DNA of 64,000 nt, taken from the NCBI RefSeq assembly GCF_014502795.1, contig NZ_JACVHF010000007.1, forward strand, positions 62,001 to 126,000. The letters run 5' to 3'. Within the stretch, counting starts at the first letter, position 1. Every line of letters begins with the position of its first letter. Below are positions 19,110 through 27,723 of the stretch, piece by piece. The position numbers were made by a program, and so were the translations under genes. The stretch comes from Heliobacterium chlorum (GTDB lineage Bacteria > Bacillota > Desulfitobacteriia > Heliobacteriales > Heliobacteriaceae). The notes below the pieces were generated by a model. That model was not told where the DNA came from. It saw nothing but the letters and a program-made list of their open reading frames with translations, and ran no database searches.

Positions 19110-19943
19110 ATGGCTCTTATCTATGTTGCTGATGATGAACCGCCTATCTTGGATCTAATCAGCCGCTACCTGTTAAAAGACGGTTTCCATGTTCAAGCCT
19201 ATACGAACGGAAGGGATATCTTAGATGCTTACCGGCAACGAAAGCCTGACCTGATCATCCTTGACATCATGATGCCTGGCGTCGATGGGCTGGAGATCTG
19301 TAAAATCATACGCCGGGAAAGTGATATCCCCATTATCATCGTATCGGCGAAAGATGACGAAATTGACCGTATCGTCGGGCTGGAACTCGGCAGCGACGAT
19401 TATCTCTCTAAGCCTTTCAGTCCTCGAGAACTGGTGGTTCGAGTAAAAAACATCCTCCGTCGCGTCACCTCGAACTCAGAACACGCCTCGGCAAGTGTGA
19501 CAACACCCATAGCTGTACAAACAAGGTCTGTACAGCCAACATTTGAACAACCTCTACATATTCAATCTAGCGCTACCGCTGATGCTTATGGCCAGCAAGA
19601 GGTAAGTCAAAAGACTTCTTCCCGCTCCTCTGACGCAGATCCACTCCCCCACGTCCTTTGTCATGACCTTCAGGTCTGGCCGGAAGCTCGGAAAGTTTCC
19701 AGCCCTAAGGGGGACTTAGATCTGACGGCTAAAGAGTATGAACTGCTTTTTTTCCTCATCACCAACCGAAAAAAGGCTTACACTCGCGACCAGTTGTTGA
19801 ACCAGGTCTGGGGATATACCTATACCGGCAGCCCCCGTACCATCGATGACCTGATCAAACGACTTCGAAAAAAACTAGTCCAAAGTGGCTCATGCTTGGA
19901 GATTAAGACCGTTTGGGGCTACGGATATATAATCGAAGACTAG
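19110..19943 (+). CDS. OmpR/PhoB-family response regulator
   Basis: This 277-residue protein has an N-terminal receiver domain (about 1-118) with acidic pocket D8-D9-E10, phosphoacceptor D52 in LIILDIMMPG, and the conserved lysine in SKPFSPREL. The C-terminal 95 residues are a winged-helix DNA-binding domain (LTAKEYELLFFL ... RTIDDLIKRLRKKL ... VWGYGYI). Between them is an unusually long Ser/Thr/Gln-rich linker of about 60 residues, much longer than in PhoB or OmpR. The kinase gene follows after 7 nt, so they form one operon. The giant SLH gene, transcribed divergently, and the secreted protein downstream are candidate targets. Confidence 0.95.
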   Translation: MALIYVADDEPPILDLISRYLLKDGFHVQAYTNGRDILDAYRQRKPDLIILDIMMPGVDGLEICKIIRRESDIPIIIVSAKDDEIDRIVGLELGSDDYLSKPFSPRELVVRVKNILRRVTSNSEHASASVTTPIAVQTRSVQPTFEQPLHIQSSATADAYGQQEVSQKTSSRSSDADPLPHVLCHDLQVWPEARKVSSPKGDLDLTAKEYELLFFLITNRKKAYTRDQLLNQVWGYTYTGSPRTIDDLIKRLRKKLVQSGSCLEIKTVWGYGYIIED

Positions 19944-19950
19944 AAATGAG

Positions 19951-21354
19951 ATGGAAATGATGGCGAAAACCTATTTTCGCGCAACTCCCACACTCTCTTT
20001 CGGGAGACGGATCATCGTCAGCTATTTAATCCTTCTGGTCATCGCTTTTATCATCGCCGATATATCTTTTACCACGCTCACCCGGCAATACCTTATTAAG
20101 GAGACAAAAGCCGGTCTGCTGGAGCAGGGAAACATTATCGTCTCCATGAATAAAAAAGCCACCTTAAATCCCTTAGCGGAATTGCGGGTGAACCGGATCC
20201 TGCTCAACACTCTCGAAGCGAATACGGTTGTCGTCGATACGAACGGAATCATCATCAATTCAAACCGTCCCCGCCGCTACCTGGTAGGCGAAAAGTTTGT
20301 CTATCCCGATCTGCCTAAGGTACTGGCCGGAGAGACGACAGACAAGCTGTGGAGTAATGGCAGCGAAGATATGGTCGGTGTCGGGATACCCCTATCCGAA
20401 AAAGACGGCTCTATCGCTGGCGGGGTGATTCTCTTTTCTGCGCTGGAAAATATCGATAGTATGTCCCGGCAGATCAACCGGCAAATCCTTAAAGGCTTAT
20501 TCATTTCGAGCGTGATAGCGCTGTTCATCGGAGTTTTCATGTCTCGTTCCATCGTCAACCCTGCAAACAAACTAAAATCAGCTGCTCTGGCTCTAGCCGA
20601 TCGCAAGTATGATGTGGAACTACCGGTCGAAGGGACCGATGAACTCGGCGAAGTGGCCCGCTCCTTTCGTATCATGCGAGACCAGATCAGAGCCTACGAC
20701 GAAACGCAGCGCTCTTTTTTGCAGACGGCTTCTCACGAACTGAAAACACCGCTTATGTCTATCCAAGGTTATGCTGAGGGCATCAAAGACGGTGTTTTCG
20801 AAGGGGCTGATGCCGATAAAAGCTTAGACATCATCATCAGTGAGAGCCGGCGTTTAAAAGGCATCGTAGACGAAATGATCCTTTTATCGAAACTAGAGTC
20901 TCTCGACGGCATCTACCAGTTCCAGCCGGTCACGGCTGGACAAATTGCCTATGAAGCGGCTGAAAAAATGCGCGGATTCGCCTTGGAACTGCAAAAAGAA
21001 ATCCGATTTATCGACGAAAGGAAGATCCATTCGTCACCGACTTTCTCCGGTGACCGGGACAAACTGATTCAAGCGGTGATCAATCTGTTGAGCAACGCCC
21101 TTCGCCATGCCAGGTCTCACGTTGAGATCGTCGCCGGCGATGATTTGATCCGGGTCCGCGATGATGGGGACGGTATTGCACCCGAGGAAATCCCGAAACT
21201 GTTTCAACGGTTCTATAAAGGAACTCGCGGCGACACCGGCTTGGGATTGTCCATTGCACTGGCGATCGTCGAAAAACATGGCGGCCGTATCGACCTCTCG
21301 AATCGCCCCTCTGTCGGCGCCGAATTTACACTGACTTTTGGTCCCCAAGCATGA
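19951..21354 (+). CDS. Membrane sensor histidine kinase
   Basis: The protein has 467 residues. A first membrane helix (about 20-42, YLILLVIAFIIAD) and a second (about 172-192, ISSVIALFIGVFMS) flank an extracellular sensor loop of about 130 residues. A HAMP linker follows, then the phosphoacceptor motif ASHELKTPLMS, and the ATPase boxes NLLSNALRHA, DDGDGIAPEE, and GLGLSIALAIVEKHGG. It should phosphorylate the regulator encoded just upstream. The sensor loop carries a pattern similar to single-Cache/PAS-like folds (VVDTNGIIINSNRP), so a small ligand is possible, but none can be named. A 121-nt gap separates it from the secreted helical protein. Confidence 0.93.
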   Translation: MEMMAKTYFRATPTLSFGRRIIVSYLILLVIAFIIADISFTTLTRQYLIKETKAGLLEQGNIIVSMNKKATLNPLAELRVNRILLNTLEANTVVVDTNGIIINSNRPRRYLVGEKFVYPDLPKVLAGETTDKLWSNGSEDMVGVGIPLSEKDGSIAGGVILFSALENIDSMSRQINRQILKGLFISSVIALFIGVFMSRSIVNPANKLKSAALALADRKYDVELPVEGTDELGEVARSFRIMRDQIRAYDETQRSFLQTASHELKTPLMSIQGYAEGIKDGVFEGADADKSLDIIISESRRLKGIVDEMILLSKLESLDGIYQFQPVTAGQIAYEAAEKMRGFALELQKEIRFIDERKIHSSPTFSGDRDKLIQAVINLLSNALRHARSHVEIVAGDDLIRVRDDGDGIAPEEIPKLFQRFYKGTRGDTGLGLSIALAIVEKHGGRIDLSNRPSVGAEFTLTFGPQA

Positions 21355-21475
21355 AAATCACACAGAAATTACACAAATCCCTCATTTTTATGCCATAAGC
21401 GGTAAGTAAAATAAAAACTGTCGAAAGACATTCGAACTACCTAAACGCTTTCGCACGAAAAAGGAGGAATCTCGT

Positions 21476-22105
21476 ATGAAACGATGGCTGACTACGATCG
21501 TCTTAGGCTCAAGCCTGCTCATGGCTCCTGCTGCTTTTGCCGCTGATGCCACAACTACGACCGACCCGGTTCTCACTCCCGTCATCACGACGGACGACAG
21601 TTCCCAGACCGATCCGGTAAGTACCTCTGCCGATTCCGGCAAAATGTCTGCGGCAGAACGGCAAGCCTGGAAAACGGCACTGGCACCGAAGCAGGAAGAA
21701 TTGAAATCCCTGCGGCAACAAGTCAAAGACCTTCGGGCTAAACTCAAAGCGGAAACCCAATTGAACAAAGATACCCGCCAATCCTTGAAAGGCTCTCTGT
21801 CCAAAGAACAAAAGCAGGCCCTGAAAACATCACTTCAACCGAGTGTAGAACAACGGAAAGCCCTCCATGAAGAGTTGAAAAATTTACAGGTCCAACGGAA
21901 ACAAGCGGCAGAAGCACTAAAAGCGGCCCGAAGCGCCCGCGACCTGACTGCAGCGCAAGCGGCACTGGACCAACTCATCAATTTGGAACAACAAATCCTC
22001 GATAAAGGAAACCAACTTCTCACCGTAAAAGGAACGATTCACGATATCTTGACTGGCGCAGTGCAACCAGCCCCAGTTCAATCGGCTGCGGCAAACCAAC
22101 AATAA
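21476..22105 (+). CDS. Secreted, helical coiled-coil protein
   Basis: This 209-residue protein starts with a clear signal peptide (MKRWLTTIVLGSSLLMAPAAFA, cut after AFA). A Thr/Asp/Pro-rich stretch follows, then about 130 residues of charged, Leu-, Lys- and Gln-rich heptad-like helix, and a short Pro/Ala/Gln tail. AAGGAGGAA gives a strong ribosome site. I do not recognise a named family. Its position directly after a sensor kinase recalls periplasmic helical stress proteins such as CpxP/Spy that are made under their own two-component systems; this comparison is architecture only. It may be part of the same regulon as the giant surface protein. Confidence 0.75.
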   Translation: MKRWLTTIVLGSSLLMAPAAFAADATTTTDPVLTPVITTDDSSQTDPVSTSADSGKMSAAERQAWKTALAPKQEELKSLRQQVKDLRAKLKAETQLNKDTRQSLKGSLSKEQKQALKTSLQPSVEQRKALHEELKNLQVQRKQAAEALKAARSARDLTAAQAALDQLINLEQQILDKGNQLLTVKGTIHDILTGAVQPAPVQSAAANQQ

Positions 22106-22124
22106 TAGACGTTCCTTATTGAAC

Positions 22125-22178
22125 AACAGCGAAGCAAAAATCCAGCCCATCATCGGGCTGGATTTTTGCTTCGCTGTT
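22125..22178. terminator. Long perfect inverted repeat, bidirectional terminator
   Basis: A 24-bp perfect stem (22125-22148 with 22155-22178, AACAGCGAAGCAAAAATCCA at the base) surrounds a 6-nt loop. The stem contains AAAAA/TTTTT so that U-runs are inside the arms. It lies between the stop codons of the secreted protein (plus) and the 52-residue ORF (minus). Confidence 0.8.
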
Positions 22179-22336
22179 TAAATCCGTCCTTTTCCTGCCT
22201 TCACGTTGCGAATGATCGCTTTTTCCGATCGATCAGAAAATTCCGTTGCAGCGACAGCAGTGATATTTTCCGGATCCTGGGCTGCGATGTTGCGAATCGA
22301 CTGGTTACCTTGGGGAGTCTCTTTTCCTGTCGTCAA
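22178..22336 (-). CDS. Small hypothetical protein, 52 residues
   Basis: A TTG-started frame of 53 codons runs on the minus strand from 22336 to a TAA at 22178. GGGAGG lies 10 nt before the TTG, in the style of other TTG starts in this window. The product is hydrophilic and mixed-charge, with segments QSIRNIAAQDPENI and SEKAIIRNVKAGKGRI; it has no Cys, no signal peptide and no membrane helix. The gene ends directly on the shared 24-bp terminator stem. Third-codon positions look coding-like. I do not recognise a family. It could be a small regulatory or spore-associated protein, but nothing in the sequence shows this. Confidence 0.5.
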   Translation of the reverse strand: MTTGKETPQGNQSIRNIAAQDPENITAVAATEFSDRSEKAIIRNVKAGKGRI

Positions 22337-22516
22337 AATTTATCGACCTCCCATAAAAAAATGTAGTTCCCTATAAAAATCTGTTGACGTTAGTCCCCAC
22401 CTCTTCGTTACGGTATCAGTATGCCCCACAGAAAAGTGGCCCTTCCCTACGCTTTCCTACTCGGCGGTCCTTTTTTCCGTTCCCGTAATTCTAAATGGCC
22501 GGATCGATTCCCGAAC

Positions 22517-22557
22517 AAAAAAGTTATCCCCGAAGCAGGTACGCTTCGGGGATGACT
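22517..22557 (-). terminator. Terminator of metNIQ
   Basis: ATCCCCGAAGC (22526-22536) pairs with GCTTCGGGGAT (22543-22553), followed on the minus strand by AACTTTTTTG. Confidence 0.9.
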
Positions 22558-22585
22558 TTTGGCTACGGGGCCTAGCTATGTTCGA

Positions 22586-23401
22586 TCAAAAAGCCGATAC
22601 GACAGCACCTTTGTACTTTTCATCGATAAATTTCTTCACTTCGGGGCTGGTTAGCGCCTTCATCAGCTTCTGAACGGCTTCATTATTCTCATTGCCGGTC
22701 TTGACGACAACGATATTCACGTAGGGAGAGTCCTTCCCTTCCATGGCGATGGCATCCTTCACCGGGTTCAGACCGGCACCGAGAGCAAAGTTGGTGTTGA
22801 TGACGGCAATGTCCGTATCATCGAGAACCTTAGGCAGCATAGCCGCTTCCAGTTCTGTGATTTGCAGTTTCTTGGGATTGTTGATAATCTGCTTTTTCGT
22901 CGCTTCTGTTCCTGCATTCGGTTCCAGTTTGATCAGGCCTTGGGCTTGCAGCAGTAACAGGGCACGGCCTCCGTTGGTCGGATCGTTGGGGATAGCGACT
23001 TTCGCTCCCTCTTTCAATTCAGTTAAGGCTTTTACTTTTTGGGAGTAGATGCCCATGGGCTCGATATGAACGCCGCCGACAGAAGTCAGACTGAGGTTGT
23101 GTTCTTTGGCGAAACTCTTCAGGTACGGTGTATGTTGAAAGAAGTTGGCCGTCAATTCACCATCGGCGACAGCCAGGTTTGGCTGAACATAGTCGTTGAA
23201 CTCTACGATCTCCAAGTCGATACCGTCTTTCGCGAGAATGTCTTTGGCTATCTTCGCGATTTCGGCGTGAGGCACTGGGGATACCCCAAGTTTAATGGTT
23301 TTGGCCTGGCTGCCGGTGTCTTTGGCTCCGCAGCCGGCGAGACCGAAAGCGGTGATGATGAGTGCCAGCAGCAATCCGGTAACTTTGATGAATCTTTTCA
23401 T
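22586..23401 (-). CDS. metQ: Methionine ABC transporter substrate-binding lipoprotein
   Basis: The 271-residue protein starts with a lipoprotein signal (FGLAGC lipobox at about residue 24), so it is tethered outside the membrane. The body matches the NlpA/MetQ family: KLGVSPVPHAEIAKIAKDIL, TANFFQHTPYLKSF, and the C-terminal block with SPEVKKFIDEKYKGAVV. It binds methionine and hands it to the MetI permease. Its ATG overlaps the stop codon of metI in a TAATG junction, showing translational coupling. It is the last gene of metNIQ and is followed by a strong terminator. The SAM riboswitch in the leader ties its expression to methionine supply. Confidence 0.93.
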   Translation of the reverse strand: MKRFIKVTGLLLALIITAFGLAGCGAKDTGSQAKTIKLGVSPVPHAEIAKIAKDILAKDGIDLEIVEFNDYVQPNLAVADGELTANFFQHTPYLKSFAKEHNLSLTSVGGVHIEPMGIYSQKVKALTELKEGAKVAIPNDPTNGGRALLLLQAQGLIKLEPNAGTEATKKQIINNPKKLQITELEAAMLPKVLDDTDIAVINTNFALGAGLNPVKDAIAMEGKDSPYVNIVVVKTGNENNEAVQKLMKALTSPEVKKFIDEKYKGAVVSAF

Positions 23402-24054
23402 TATAGTAACCCCCTGTTTTTTCGAATTTTGCTTGTCAGGAAATCTCCCATACTTTGAAACACTTGAACCATGACGACGAGGATGACCACGGTCACCCAG
23501 GTCACTTCATTATTGTTGCGCATGTAGCCTTCGCGAATCGCTAGGTCGCCCAATCCACCTCCTCCCACAGCACCGGCCATGGCCGAGTAACCGATCAGAG
23601 TGACAAAGGTTATGATAATGCCCAAAAGAATTCCCGGCAGAGCTTCCGGCAGCAGGACCATACGGATAATCTGCCACGGCGTTGCCCCCATGGCCCGGGC
23701 GGCCTCGATAATGCCTTTATTGATCTCCTTCAGCGATGATTCGATCAACCGAGCCACGAAAGGGATGGCTGCGATCGTTAAGGGAACGATTGCCGCCGTC
23801 GTACCGATGCGGCTTCCGACGAGGAACTTCGTCAGCGGTAGAATCGCCACCAGCAAGATGATAAAAGGAATCGAGCGAAAGACGTTGATGAGGAAACCGA
23901 GTGTGTTATTCAAAAGACGGTTCGGTCCGATACTGCCCTTCTCCGTTACCACCAGAAGGATGCCGAGCGGGATCCCAAGGACGGTCGCTACGGTCGAAGA
24001 GATGAGGACCATGTAGAAGGTCTCCCAGGCGGACTGCAGGTATGTTTCAACCAT
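23401..24054 (-). CDS. metI: Methionine ABC transporter permease
   Basis: This is a 217-residue integral membrane protein of the binding-protein-dependent permease family with about five hydrophobic helices. It carries the conserved EAA loop that docks the ATPase (EAARAMGATPWQIIRMVLLPEALPG). The family usually has about 220 residues, so it is complete. The start ATG at 24054 has GGAGGTGAT upstream, inside the end of metN, and the two genes overlap by 8 nt. It forms the membrane channel of the MetNIQ methionine importer. Confidence 0.95.
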   Translation of the reverse strand: MVETYLQSAWETFYMVLISSTVATVLGIPLGILLVVTEKGSIGPNRLLNNTLGFLINVFRSIPFIILLVAILPLTKFLVGSRIGTTAAIVPLTIAAIPFVARLIESSLKEINKGIIEAARAMGATPWQIIRMVLLPEALPGILLGIIITFVTLIGYSAMAGAVGGGGLGDLAIREGYMRNNNEVTWVTVVILVVMVQVFQSMGDFLTSKIRKNRGLL

Positions 24055-25075
24055 GGCGGATCACCTCCAAGCGGACATGGGTCAACCGGATATACTCGAT
24101 GGCTTGCACGATATTTGTCTCTTCGCCAGTCAGTTCAATCAGCAACGTACCAAAAGCTGTGTCGCCAAGACTATCTACGTTGCCGAAGAGGATATTGGCA
24201 TCTACATCAAAGCGGCGAATCACCGTTGAAATGAGCGGTTCATTAACTCCTTCGCCGACAAAGCTCACCCGGATGAGCACTCCCCGAGGAGACTGATGAA
24301 ACAATCCCTCTTCTAAGAGGTGCTGGAGCTTGTCCCCTTCCAAAGCACCCTGGACAAACTCTTTCACGACTGATGAGCGAGGATTGGTGAAGATCTGGCG
24401 CACCGAGTCGGCCTCAATGATCTTACCTTGTTCAATGAACGCGACGTAGTCGCAAATCTCCCGGATGACATTCATCTCATGGGTGATGAGCACGACCGTC
24501 AGGTCCAATTTCTTGTTGATGTCGCTGATCAACCGAAGAATCGATTGGGTCGTCTGCGGATCCAGGGCCGAGGTGGCCTCATCGCAAAGGAGGATTTTCG
24601 GGTGATTGGCCAGGGCCCGAGCGATCCCGACCCGCTGTTTCTGACCGCCGCTCAGATTGGATACGTATGTATCAGCTTTGTCTTCTAAACCCACCAGCGG
24701 CAGCAGTTCGGCGACCCGGGCTCGGATTTGTTCTTTCGGAACGCCGCAGATTTCTAAGGGAAAGGCGATATTTTCAGCGACTGTTCGGGAAGTGAGCAAG
24801 TTAAAATGCTGAAAAATCATGCCGACTTGCTGGCGAAGGGCACGCAGTCGGCTTTCACTGTATCGAGTGATGTCCTCCCCATCGATGATGACGTTCCCCT
24901 CTGTCGGCCGTTCCAGCATATTGATCGTGCGGATGAGCGTGCTTTTGCCGGCGCCGCTGGGGCCGATGATGCCGTAGATCTTCCCTTTGGGAATCGTCAA
25001 TGTGATGCCGTCCAGGGCATGCAGCGGTCCGCTCGGTCCCTGGTAGGTTTTCCTCAAGCTCTTTATCTCGATCAT
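24047..25075 (-). CDS. metN: Methionine ABC transporter ATP-binding protein
   Basis: The protein has 342 residues. The ATPase domain shows Walker A (GPSGAGKSTL), the signature LSGGQKQRVGIARAL, Walker B (ILLCDEATSALDP) and the switch His in VVLITHEM. The C-terminal 90 residues form a NIL-type ACT-like domain that in MetN binds methionine and inhibits transport. It is the first gene of the operon. An AAGGAGG lies about 13 nt before the ATG, a longer spacing than usual. A SAM riboswitch and promoter lie upstream. Confidence 0.95.
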   Translation of the reverse strand: MIEIKSLRKTYQGPSGPLHALDGITLTIPKGKIYGIIGPSGAGKSTLIRTINMLERPTEGNVIIDGEDITRYSESRLRALRQQVGMIFQHFNLLTSRTVAENIAFPLEICGVPKEQIRARVAELLPLVGLEDKADTYVSNLSGGQKQRVGIARALANHPKILLCDEATSALDPQTTQSILRLISDINKKLDLTVVLITHEMNVIREICDYVAFIEQGKIIEADSVRQIFTNPRSSVVKEFVQGALEGDKLQHLLEEGLFHQSPRGVLIRVSFVGEGVNEPLISTVIRRFDVDANILFGNVDSLGDTAFGTLLIELTGEETNIVQAIEYIRLTHVRLEVIRHG

Positions 25076-25124
25076 TCGTTACTAAGTACCTCCTTGCATG
25101 AACCATTTCTGTGTATACCATCGC

Positions 25125-25295
25125 AAAAAAATAAAAAACCCCTTCTAAAATAAGAAGAGGTTTGCGCGCAGGAAAATACCCTCCTCTTATCTCTCAGGAC
25201 ACGTACGCATCCCGCAGGATTTGGCACCGTGTTTAGAAAAACCGGTTGCCGGGCTTCATAGGGCCAGTCCCTCAGCCATCTCGTGATAAGAGCTC
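25125..25295 (-). promoter_or_regulatory. SAM (S-box) riboswitch with terminator, upstream of metN
   Basis: Read on the minus strand, the aptamer runs from 25292 to 25184. Its P1 arms CTCTTAT and ATAAGAG close the fold, and core S-box sequences GATGGCTGAGGGACTGGCCC, GCCCGGCAACCGG, GGTGCCAAATCCTGC and CTGAGAGATAAGAG are all present. The expression platform is a terminator, AACCTCTTCT with AGAAGGGGTT (25162-25137), followed by TTTTTTATTTTTTT. The 3' P1 arm region (about 25178-25190) can also pair fully, with one G-U, with the terminator's 5' arm, giving the expected antiterminator. SAM binding should therefore stop metNIQ transcription. Confidence 0.96.
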
Positions 25296-25316
25296 CGTAT
25301 GCAGTTTACGAAAGAG

Positions 25317-25346
25317 AGTATACCAAGTGAACTTCATGATTGTCAA
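25317..25346 (-). promoter_or_regulatory. Promoter of the SAM riboswitch/metNIQ transcript
   Basis: On the minus strand TTGACA (25346-25341), an 18-nt spacer and TATACT (25322-25317) form a near-consensus vegetative sigma promoter about 25 nt upstream of the S-box. Confidence 0.85.
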
Positions 25347-25421
25347 CACATGCACAAAATCTTGCTTTTCCGTCAATTCATATTATTGAATCAATCAGAA
25401 ATGGAAACTTACACTCGAATG

Positions 25422-25461
25422 AAAAAGCCCCAGTATTCGATGCTTATTGAACACTGGGGCC
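25422..25461 (-). terminator. Terminator of the double-cubane reductase operon
   Basis: GCCCCAGT and ACTGGGGC arms (25427-25460) with an imperfect inner stem are followed on the minus strand by TTTTTC. Confidence 0.85.
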
Positions 25462-25537
25462 ATTTACACTCAGAATTTCTAACAAGAAAGGTAGTTATTT
25501 TGCAAGTATTTTGCTAATACAGCAAACCAATGACTGA

Positions 25538-26707
25538 TTACATCGCCTCTAACATCTCGAGAAACGCCTGCACCCGGGTCTTGATCTGCTGGCTGTCCCC
25601 TTCAGAGTAATCCGTCTCGATATGCAACACCGGTGTACCCCGGTGTTCTTTCAAATAGTCGCGGAGTACCCGGGCTTCCACGTTATAGGTGTGACATCCT
25701 TGCCAGGTGATATCGACGACGCCGTCGGCTTTGTACTCGTCGACTAACCGGGCGAGCAGTTCCATCCGGTCTGGATTGGGGCTCATGCAAGAGCATGGGG
25801 TGGCGAGATACTTTTCGGCGATGGCTTCGAGAGGCGCCTTGGTCTCATCGACCAGGCGGATGAACTGTTTCATGCCGGCGCAGTTTTCCAAAAAGACGAC
25901 GGCAGCGCCCGATTCTTCGAGGATGCGAATCACTTTCTCCGTACCGACACCTGTGGGCACGCCAGTCACGATAATGCGCTTGGCCCCCTTGGCCGTAGCA
26001 CCAACGCCTTCGGCGATCCGTTCATCCAATTCTTTCATCAGTTCCTCCACCTGTTCGGCAAAGGCCGCCCGATCAAAGACGAAGTTTCGGGACCAGAGTA
26101 CTTTCAGCAGGTCCTGCCCAGAGAAGGGAACGGGATCATGTGTCAGATAACCGGCCAAGCGCTGCATGAGACGGCGCTCTTGATTCAATTCTTCGATGGC
26201 GGCGGTCATGGCTTCTTCCGTGATGGCCACCTGGAAGTAGTCCTCCAGATAAGCTTTAAGCCGAGCCACTTCAGATAGCCAGTAAGTCTGGCTGGCCTCA
26301 TCCTTATTGCTGGGCGGTAAATTCATCACCATCAAGGGCTTAAATTTACCCATCAGTTCAAACATCTTCTTCTTGCCATCACAAGTCGTCTCACCGAGAA
26401 CCAGGTCTGAATGCAGGAAGAAAGGACATTTATCGGTGATCGCAAAGCCATAGGACGACTTGATCAAAGGACAAAAGTTCCGGGGAAGGACTTTTTCCCC
26501 GTCAGCGATAGGCTCCTCTTTCGTCGCACAGAGGGCCACAGGCACCCCGCCGGCGGCAACGATCAGTTCCTGAGGAGCAAAGACACAATAGTGCCCAACC
26601 ACCTTTTTCCCTTGGTTTTTCGCTTCCTGGATGGTTCCGGCAGCCCGAGGGATCGCTACATCAAAAAAGGACATGGTAAAGGGACGTTCTTCGGCAATTC
26701 GAGACAT
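25538..26707 (-). CDS. Double-cubane-cluster reductase, 2-hydroxyacyl-CoA dehydratase D-family
   Basis: The 389-residue protein belongs to the HgdB/HgdC-like 2-hydroxyacyl-CoA dehydratase component family. Conserved cysteines appear in LPRNFCPLIKSS, TDKCPFF, GETTCDGKKKM, CSCMSP and ITWQGCHTYN. A single-subunit protein of this size together with its own activator, without acyl-CoA dehydratase alpha/beta genes, fits the double-cubane cluster protein class known from Carboxydothermus, which reduces small molecules at very low potential after ATP-dependent electron injection. The true substrate is unknown. The gene lies 71 nt behind the activator gene and ends at a strong terminator. Confidence 0.82.
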   Translation of the reverse strand: MSRIAEERPFTMSFFDVAIPRAAGTIQEAKNQGKKVVGHYCVFAPQELIVAAGGVPVALCATKEEPIADGEKVLPRNFCPLIKSSYGFAITDKCPFFLHSDLVLGETTCDGKKKMFELMGKFKPLMVMNLPPSNKDEASQTYWLSEVARLKAYLEDYFQVAITEEAMTAAIEELNQERRLMQRLAGYLTHDPVPFSGQDLLKVLWSRNFVFDRAAFAEQVEELMKELDERIAEGVGATAKGAKRIIVTGVPTGVGTEKVIRILEESGAAVVFLENCAGMKQFIRLVDETKAPLEAIAEKYLATPCSCMSPNPDRMELLARLVDEYKADGVVDITWQGCHTYNVEARVLRDYLKEHRGTPVLHIETDYSEGDSQQIKTRVQAFLEMLEAM

Positions 26708-26778
26708 GTATAACCCCTCCTGATGATTAAATTGAAAATAAGTCCCGGCGGCAATTATCGCTATGTAAAGGAGTTTGA

Positions 26779-27555
26779 CTATACTTTTTCCCAGGCGATC
26801 AAAGCCGCCCCTATAGCACCGGCATAGGGAGAATGTTCATTCACCTCTACCGGGCGTTTCAACTCCTTCTCCAAGGCCAACCGGATCGCTTCGTTTCGGG
26901 AAACGCCGCCTGTAAACAACAGGGGACCATCTCCATCAAAGCGGGCAACCATCGCTGCCACTCGCCTTGCTACCGAATGGTGCAACCCGGATACGATCGC
27001 TTTTCGGTCAACACCCCGGTGAATCAGGCCGATGACCTCTGATTCAGCAAAAACGGTGCACATGGCGTTGATCGGTTGGGGCGGCACCGCATCCCCGCCG
27101 GCATAGGTACCGAGTTCGGACACGTCCAACCCCAGCGCATGGGCCATGACACTTAAAAACCTCCCGGTCCCGGCAGCACACTTGTCGTTCATCACAAAGT
27201 CAAGGACTCTTCCTTTGGGACCAACCTGAATTCCTTTGGCATCTTGTCCGCCGATATCAATCACCAGTTCCACACCGGGCCGCAAGCAGGCTGCGCCACG
27301 GCAATGGCAGGCAATCTCAGTAACCGTCGTATTCAAAAATGGCAGGTTCACTCGCCCATAGCCTGTGCCGCAGATATGCCTCAGGTCTTCCCGGGAGATG
27401 TTCCACTCCCTCAAAGCCTGCCCCAGCATTTGCAGGGTCACTTCTGCCGGACTCCATCCGGTGGGTCGCTGCCAGAAGCCCATCTGTTGACCATCAAAGA
27501 AAACCAGCTTTACGGCCGTGGAACCCGCATCGATACCAGCCACAATATTTCGCAA
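26779..27555 (-). CDS. ATP-dependent activator (reductase) of the double-cubane protein, BadF/BcrA family
   Basis: This 258-residue protein has the ASKHA ATPase fold: GIDAGSTAVKLVF (phosphate 1), DIGGQDAKGI (phosphate 2), and FTGGVSRNEAI near the C-terminus. Two cysteines expected to hold the shared [4Fe-4S] cluster of the homodimer are in the segment NDKCAAGTGRF and further on (NAMCTVFAESE). It should use ATP hydrolysis to lift electrons from ferredoxin or flavodoxin onto the partner reductase. The start used is a TTG at 27555 behind a weak AGGTAG; a GTG five codons in is an alternative. Confidence 0.85.
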   Translation of the reverse strand: MRNIVAGIDAGSTAVKLVFFDGQQMGFWQRPTGWSPAEVTLQMLGQALREWNISREDLRHICGTGYGRVNLPFLNTTVTEIACHCRGAACLRPGVELVIDIGGQDAKGIQVGPKGRVLDFVMNDKCAAGTGRFLSVMAHALGLDVSELGTYAGGDAVPPQPINAMCTVFAESEVIGLIHRGVDRKAIVSGLHHSVARRVAAMVARFDGDGPLLFTGGVSRNEAIRLALEKELKRPVEVNEHSPYAGAIGAALIAWEKV

Positions 27556-27677
27556 AACTACCTGATACCACCTTAACGTACTCCATCCGATGATTTAAAT
27601 AGTTCGACCAAAAAACGCGCATTCCTTTTGTGCATTTTCACCGTTTGCAAAGATTATCTTCTTTCGCGGTGCGCAAA

Positions 27678-27709
27678 AATCCCCGACCTCATCGGGGAGA
27701 TCGGGGATG
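27678..27709 (-). terminator. Terminator of the Calx-beta protein gene
   Basis: ATCCCCGA and TCGGGGAT arms with an internal complementary ACCTCATCGGGGAG segment form a GC-rich hairpin, followed on the minus strand by TTTTTG. Confidence 0.8.
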
Positions 27710-27723
27710 TAAGCTATGATTCT

